NCBI RefSeq assembly: GCF_018446385.1
Contig: NC_055993.1
Span: forward strand, 66,852,631 to 66,916,630
Source: Zingiber officinale
Lineage: Eukaryota; Streptophyta; Magnoliopsida; Zingiberales; Zingiberaceae
DNA length: 64,000 nucleotides
Direction: 5' to 3'
In this document: positions 61,108-64,000 of the stretch, piece after piece
How the letters are laid out: each line of letters starts with the position of its first letter
Position numbering within the stretch: the first letter of the stretch is position 1
Program-made: the position numbers and the translations under genes
Notes under the pieces: generated by a model
Told to the model about the DNA's origin: nothing
Seen by the model: the letters and a program-made list of their open reading frames with translations, nothing else
Database searches by the model: none

Positions 61108-61607
61108 ATAATGAGACCAAGAGGAGCACATAGGAACTTGTTTCATCCGATTCTGAGGTCTCTAGGTCGGTCAAACGGGTTTTTAAGTCATACCATACTT
61201 TGCAATGAATCTGTAATTCGTTGGAGATTTCCAACGAATTGGCAGATTCGTTGGAAATGTTTCCAACGAATTTGCCAGTTCATTGGAAATCTCCAACGAA
61301 TTACAGATTCGTTGGAAACCCTACATTTTCTTAAATCCACGGTTGACCGACCTAAAGACCTCCGAATTGGATGAAACCAGTTCCTGTGTGCTCCTCTATT
61401 TGTCCTGACTTCATATATGTCCTAAAATATATTTTTTATTTAATATATTTTTTTCCTTTATTTTTTTAATCCCCAATGTGTTAGAAAATATAAACTCAAG
61501 TTTAAAAATTCACAAATCAACATAAATTAGCTCCGTAATTATTTTTAATTCATGGATATAATCACGAGAACCTTACGAACGCCACCAAACTGATTTCCCC
61601 TCGTTCT
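60735..61607. repeat. 210-bp direct repeat flanking a palindromic subterminal block
   Basis: A sequence starting CTCCTCTATTTGTCCTGA and ending GATTTCCCCTCGTTCT lies at 60735-60950 and again at 61392-61606. Between them, 61108-61175 and 61335-61397 form an inverted pair (GAGGAGCACA and GGTCGGTCAA words with their complements). That pair encloses five or six TTCGTTGGAAA-type motifs. It may be a worn right end of the CACTA element that duplicated. Confidence 0.75.
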
Positions 61608-64000
61608 TGTAACGACCACCCTTCTTACTACTACTACTACTCTCTAAGAGTGACCGCTACTTAACTACTAACTCTACTTAATCGGTACGCTACTTAACTA
61701 CGAGAAATCTCTACCGAAAAATTTCGACAGAGTCTCCCCTGTACCGGTGACCAAATCATCAATACAAACAAACTATACTCAGCCACAGGCGGCTGGAACA
61801 TATATCTTCACAACCACGCAGTATAATATCACAAATAATAGAAGGAAACTACCCTAACAATAGCAAACATCAATATCACTCCATCAATAGAACTCAACTA
61901 CAAACGCGGAATAAACTTAATTACAATATTGACTCATAATAACATTAAAAGAAAACTAAAGAACTCTAAACAGAAAAGTCTTAACAATTCCTTAGCAAAC
62001 TCTTGATCTCCCCATAGTCCAGCCATCACACACCTTCATCACCACCACCTTGTCGCCTTCCTTGCTAAATCTTTTCCTTTCCTTTATCTGCAGTAGGAGG
62101 AAGTGCAGTCTATAAGCATAAAGCTTAGTGAGCGCTATCTACTCACAAAAACTCGATATGCATGTATACAAATAAAAACATGCTTAAACTGAATGCTAAC
62201 ATGTAAAGCTACTCATGCTCATAAATAGCAAAGGAATCATACTATCTGAAATACTAAACATGTATAGCTAATCATGCTCATAATCCAATGAAGGAATCAT
62301 ACTAACTGAAATACTAAACATGTATAACTAATCATGCTCATAATCCAATAAAGGAATCATACTAACTGAAATACTAAACATGTATAACTAATCATGCTCA
62401 TAATCCAATAAAGGAATCATACTAACTGAAATACTAAACATGTAAAGCTACTAAACATGTAAAGCTACTAAACATGTAAAACTACTAAACATGTAAAGCT
62501 AAACATGCTGAATAATCTAGTAGCAAGGAAACAATTGAAACTACTACTTCATGCTTCAAATAACAAGAAACTAAACTTTCTAATTCTAAACATATTTGAA
62601 GCTTGTTTCATTTGTTTCAAAACTTATACTTTAATACTTCAAAATAATAATCAACTTCTCTTGGGCCCGGCATTGTACCACTTTGCGCGCATTCTTAATA
62701 AGAATCGAGGTAGCTAATCCCGAAACTACTAAGATACTTCTAGGCCATGTGCCTAGGGGCAACTTGGAGCCCATCCCTTGGATCTTGTGTCCGGTACATG
62801 CCCTTTAAAAGTAAAATACTTTCTTTATAACTTCTTTATACTTGCCCTTACTTGGCATTTAAGCAAACACCTTGTGTGCGCTTTTGATCTTAAACTTCTG
62901 AAATTGAGATCAAGTTAAAGTCTTGGTCTTTCTTAGCTTATAACTTCTCATATTAGTCCAATAGCAAAAGACTAAAGATAGGAATCATTACTGCTCATGT
63001 TAAACTGATACTTTAAAAAAAAATGGCAAGGCTGCTCATGCTACTAAATCAACAATAAGTACTAAATCTGAAATGCTACAAGGTGCTGTTCGTACTTGTA
63101 AAATGCTCAAGAAATAGATACTGAATTGCTAAAAAAAGAATCAACTATGCATACTTTAAGCTTAAGCTGTTCATGTTCGTTGAGCATAGGAATCCAAGAC
63201 TAAAAATGCTAAACATACTAAGGATCATAATATGATTACCCTTTTAGCAGATCTAAACTCAAAGAACAGGCTGAGAAAACTAAGTAGCATGCTAAATGGA
63301 AAGGGTTGTTCATGTGTAAGAAATAGTAGAGGAACTAAATCTGCAATGTACAATATATGGCCTAAACATGTTCGGCAGTAGCAAGGAAAAGTCACAACCT
63401 GCAATGCTAAACTAATGGAACCCTTTTCATGCTTACTGGGAATAGCAATGAACAAAACTAAAATCTGCATTTGCTTAAAAATGAAACAAAACGATTCTGT
63501 TTGTTAAAGCAAGGAAGTCCAAAACTAGAAACTTGAACTCAAAGGAACATCTAACTAAATGTTATTCATACCAACATAATAAGAATCGATTCATTCTTGT
63601 TAAACTAATAAACTTCTAAAACTATCTACTCAAAATAAAGGGTTGTTTAGTGCCTATTAATATGCAAGGAAACTAAATCCACAAGGCTAATTATGAGGTT
63701 GTTCATGTTCGGAATTTACAACAAGATTGCAAAACTGGACTTCCAAATCAAGGTTACTCAAGCCTAATGCATGGCACAAACTCAAATCCGTACCAATCCA
63801 ATTTGCACAGCAAGGTCACAATCCCGAATTTGCACAGCAAGGTCACAACAGAAAATTCTAACTCTAACTTGAATTTCTAATTGCAAGGCATGAAGGAAAT
63901 CCAAATCATATGCCTAAACTAAACAATTCATTCCTTTTCTTTGAGATCCCCGGCAGTAAGCACAAAACCATAATCTTTACAGCATGTTTCAACAGAAAAC
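61608..64000 (-). mobile_element. Tekay-like LTR, runs off the window
   Basis: It starts TGTAACGACCACCC on the plus strand, similar to the plus-strand edge of the chromovirus LTR at 31949 (TGTGATGACCCGCC). It shares the order of words CTTTATCTGCAGTA, then AGCTTAGT, then CACTTTG and GCGCGCAT with that LTR, so its sense strand is the minus strand and this is its 3' end. No coding part lies inside the window. Whether it is solo or part of an element beyond 64000 cannot be seen. Confidence 0.6.
62217..62505. repeat. 60-bp and 17-bp tandem repeats in the LTR
   Basis: Four units of exactly 60 bp (AAGGAATCATACTAACTGAA, ATACTAAACATGTATAACTA, ATCATGCTCATAATCCAAT) follow each other from 62217 to about 62450. 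A run of ACTAAACATGTAAAGCT units continues to about 62505. Units 2 and 3 are almost identical, so the expansion is recent. Confidence 0.92.

Larger units (their letters stand above)
46454..61607 (-). mobile_element. Second large CACTA element, right end not seen
   Basis: The left end CACTACAAAAATACTGCC follows the possible target base triplet CTA inside the P450 frame. Subterminal arrays built on TTCGTTGGAAA lie at 46490-47265 and again near 61205-61320. Between them, on the minus strand, are a TNP2-type gene (56533-60235) and a Transposase_24-type gene (47967-56290). A Ty1/copia element (48509-55179) sits in an intron of the latter. No TAGTG end was found before the Tekay-like LTR starts at 61608, so the true right end is either beyond the window or lost. 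Several stops show it is more decayed than the element at 15028-23316. Confidence 0.85.

Overview
This window is nuclear DNA of a flowering plant, probably a monocot. The evidence is a GC-rich intronless MYC2-type bHLH gene, TNP2/Transposase_24 CACTA elements, Sirevirus-like copia pieces and Tekay-like chromoviruses. Species cannot be told from sequence alone. Only one intact host gene is seen: the MYC2-like regulator at 42506-44470 (-). A cytochrome P450 fragment (46260-46453) is cut off by a transposon. Nearly everything else is transposable elements, many nested in one another.

Layout. 1-2353: AT-rich, no gene seen. 2354-6695: two about 1.8 kb LTR copies facing each other around a 0.7 kb retroelement tail. 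Each LTR carries a series of short hairpins that share a loop motif but have different stems. 6802-11013: a non-autonomous CACTA element (TSD TGC) carrying fragments of three host genes: E2F, a TIC32-like short-chain dehydrogenase and a WRNIP1/RarA AAA+ ATPase. 11303-37834: a nest. A copia 3' end and LTR (from 12908) is split by a Ty3-type LTR (14169-37744). That LTR is itself split by a nearly complete CACTA element (15028-23316, TSD GCT), a broken Tekay-like chromovirus (24804-34179), a solo copia-type LTR (34820-36241, TSD CTCCT) and another solo LTR (36343-37448, TSD TAGAG). 37835-41886: the 5' part of a Sirevirus-like copia on the minus strand, split by a solo LTR (38243-40223, TSD GCTCT).

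42000-46453 is the genic island: the MYC2-like gene, its promoter with a TATA box and a G-box, AT-rich intergenic DNA, then the P450 piece. From 46454 a second large CACTA element begins inside the P450 frame and runs past 61607. It has TNP2-type and Transposase_24-type genes, and an intron of the latter holds a whole-looking Ty1/copia element (48509-55179, TSD AAGAT). A Tekay-like LTR in minus orientation fills 61608-64000. In both CACTA elements every in-frame stop recognised in the transposase genes fits a C-to-T or G-to-A change (TGG, CGA or CAG to a stop), as expected for old methylated DNA.

All boundaries and family names were read by eye. Splice sites were inferred from GT/AG signals and frame continuity. 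Percent identities were not measured.
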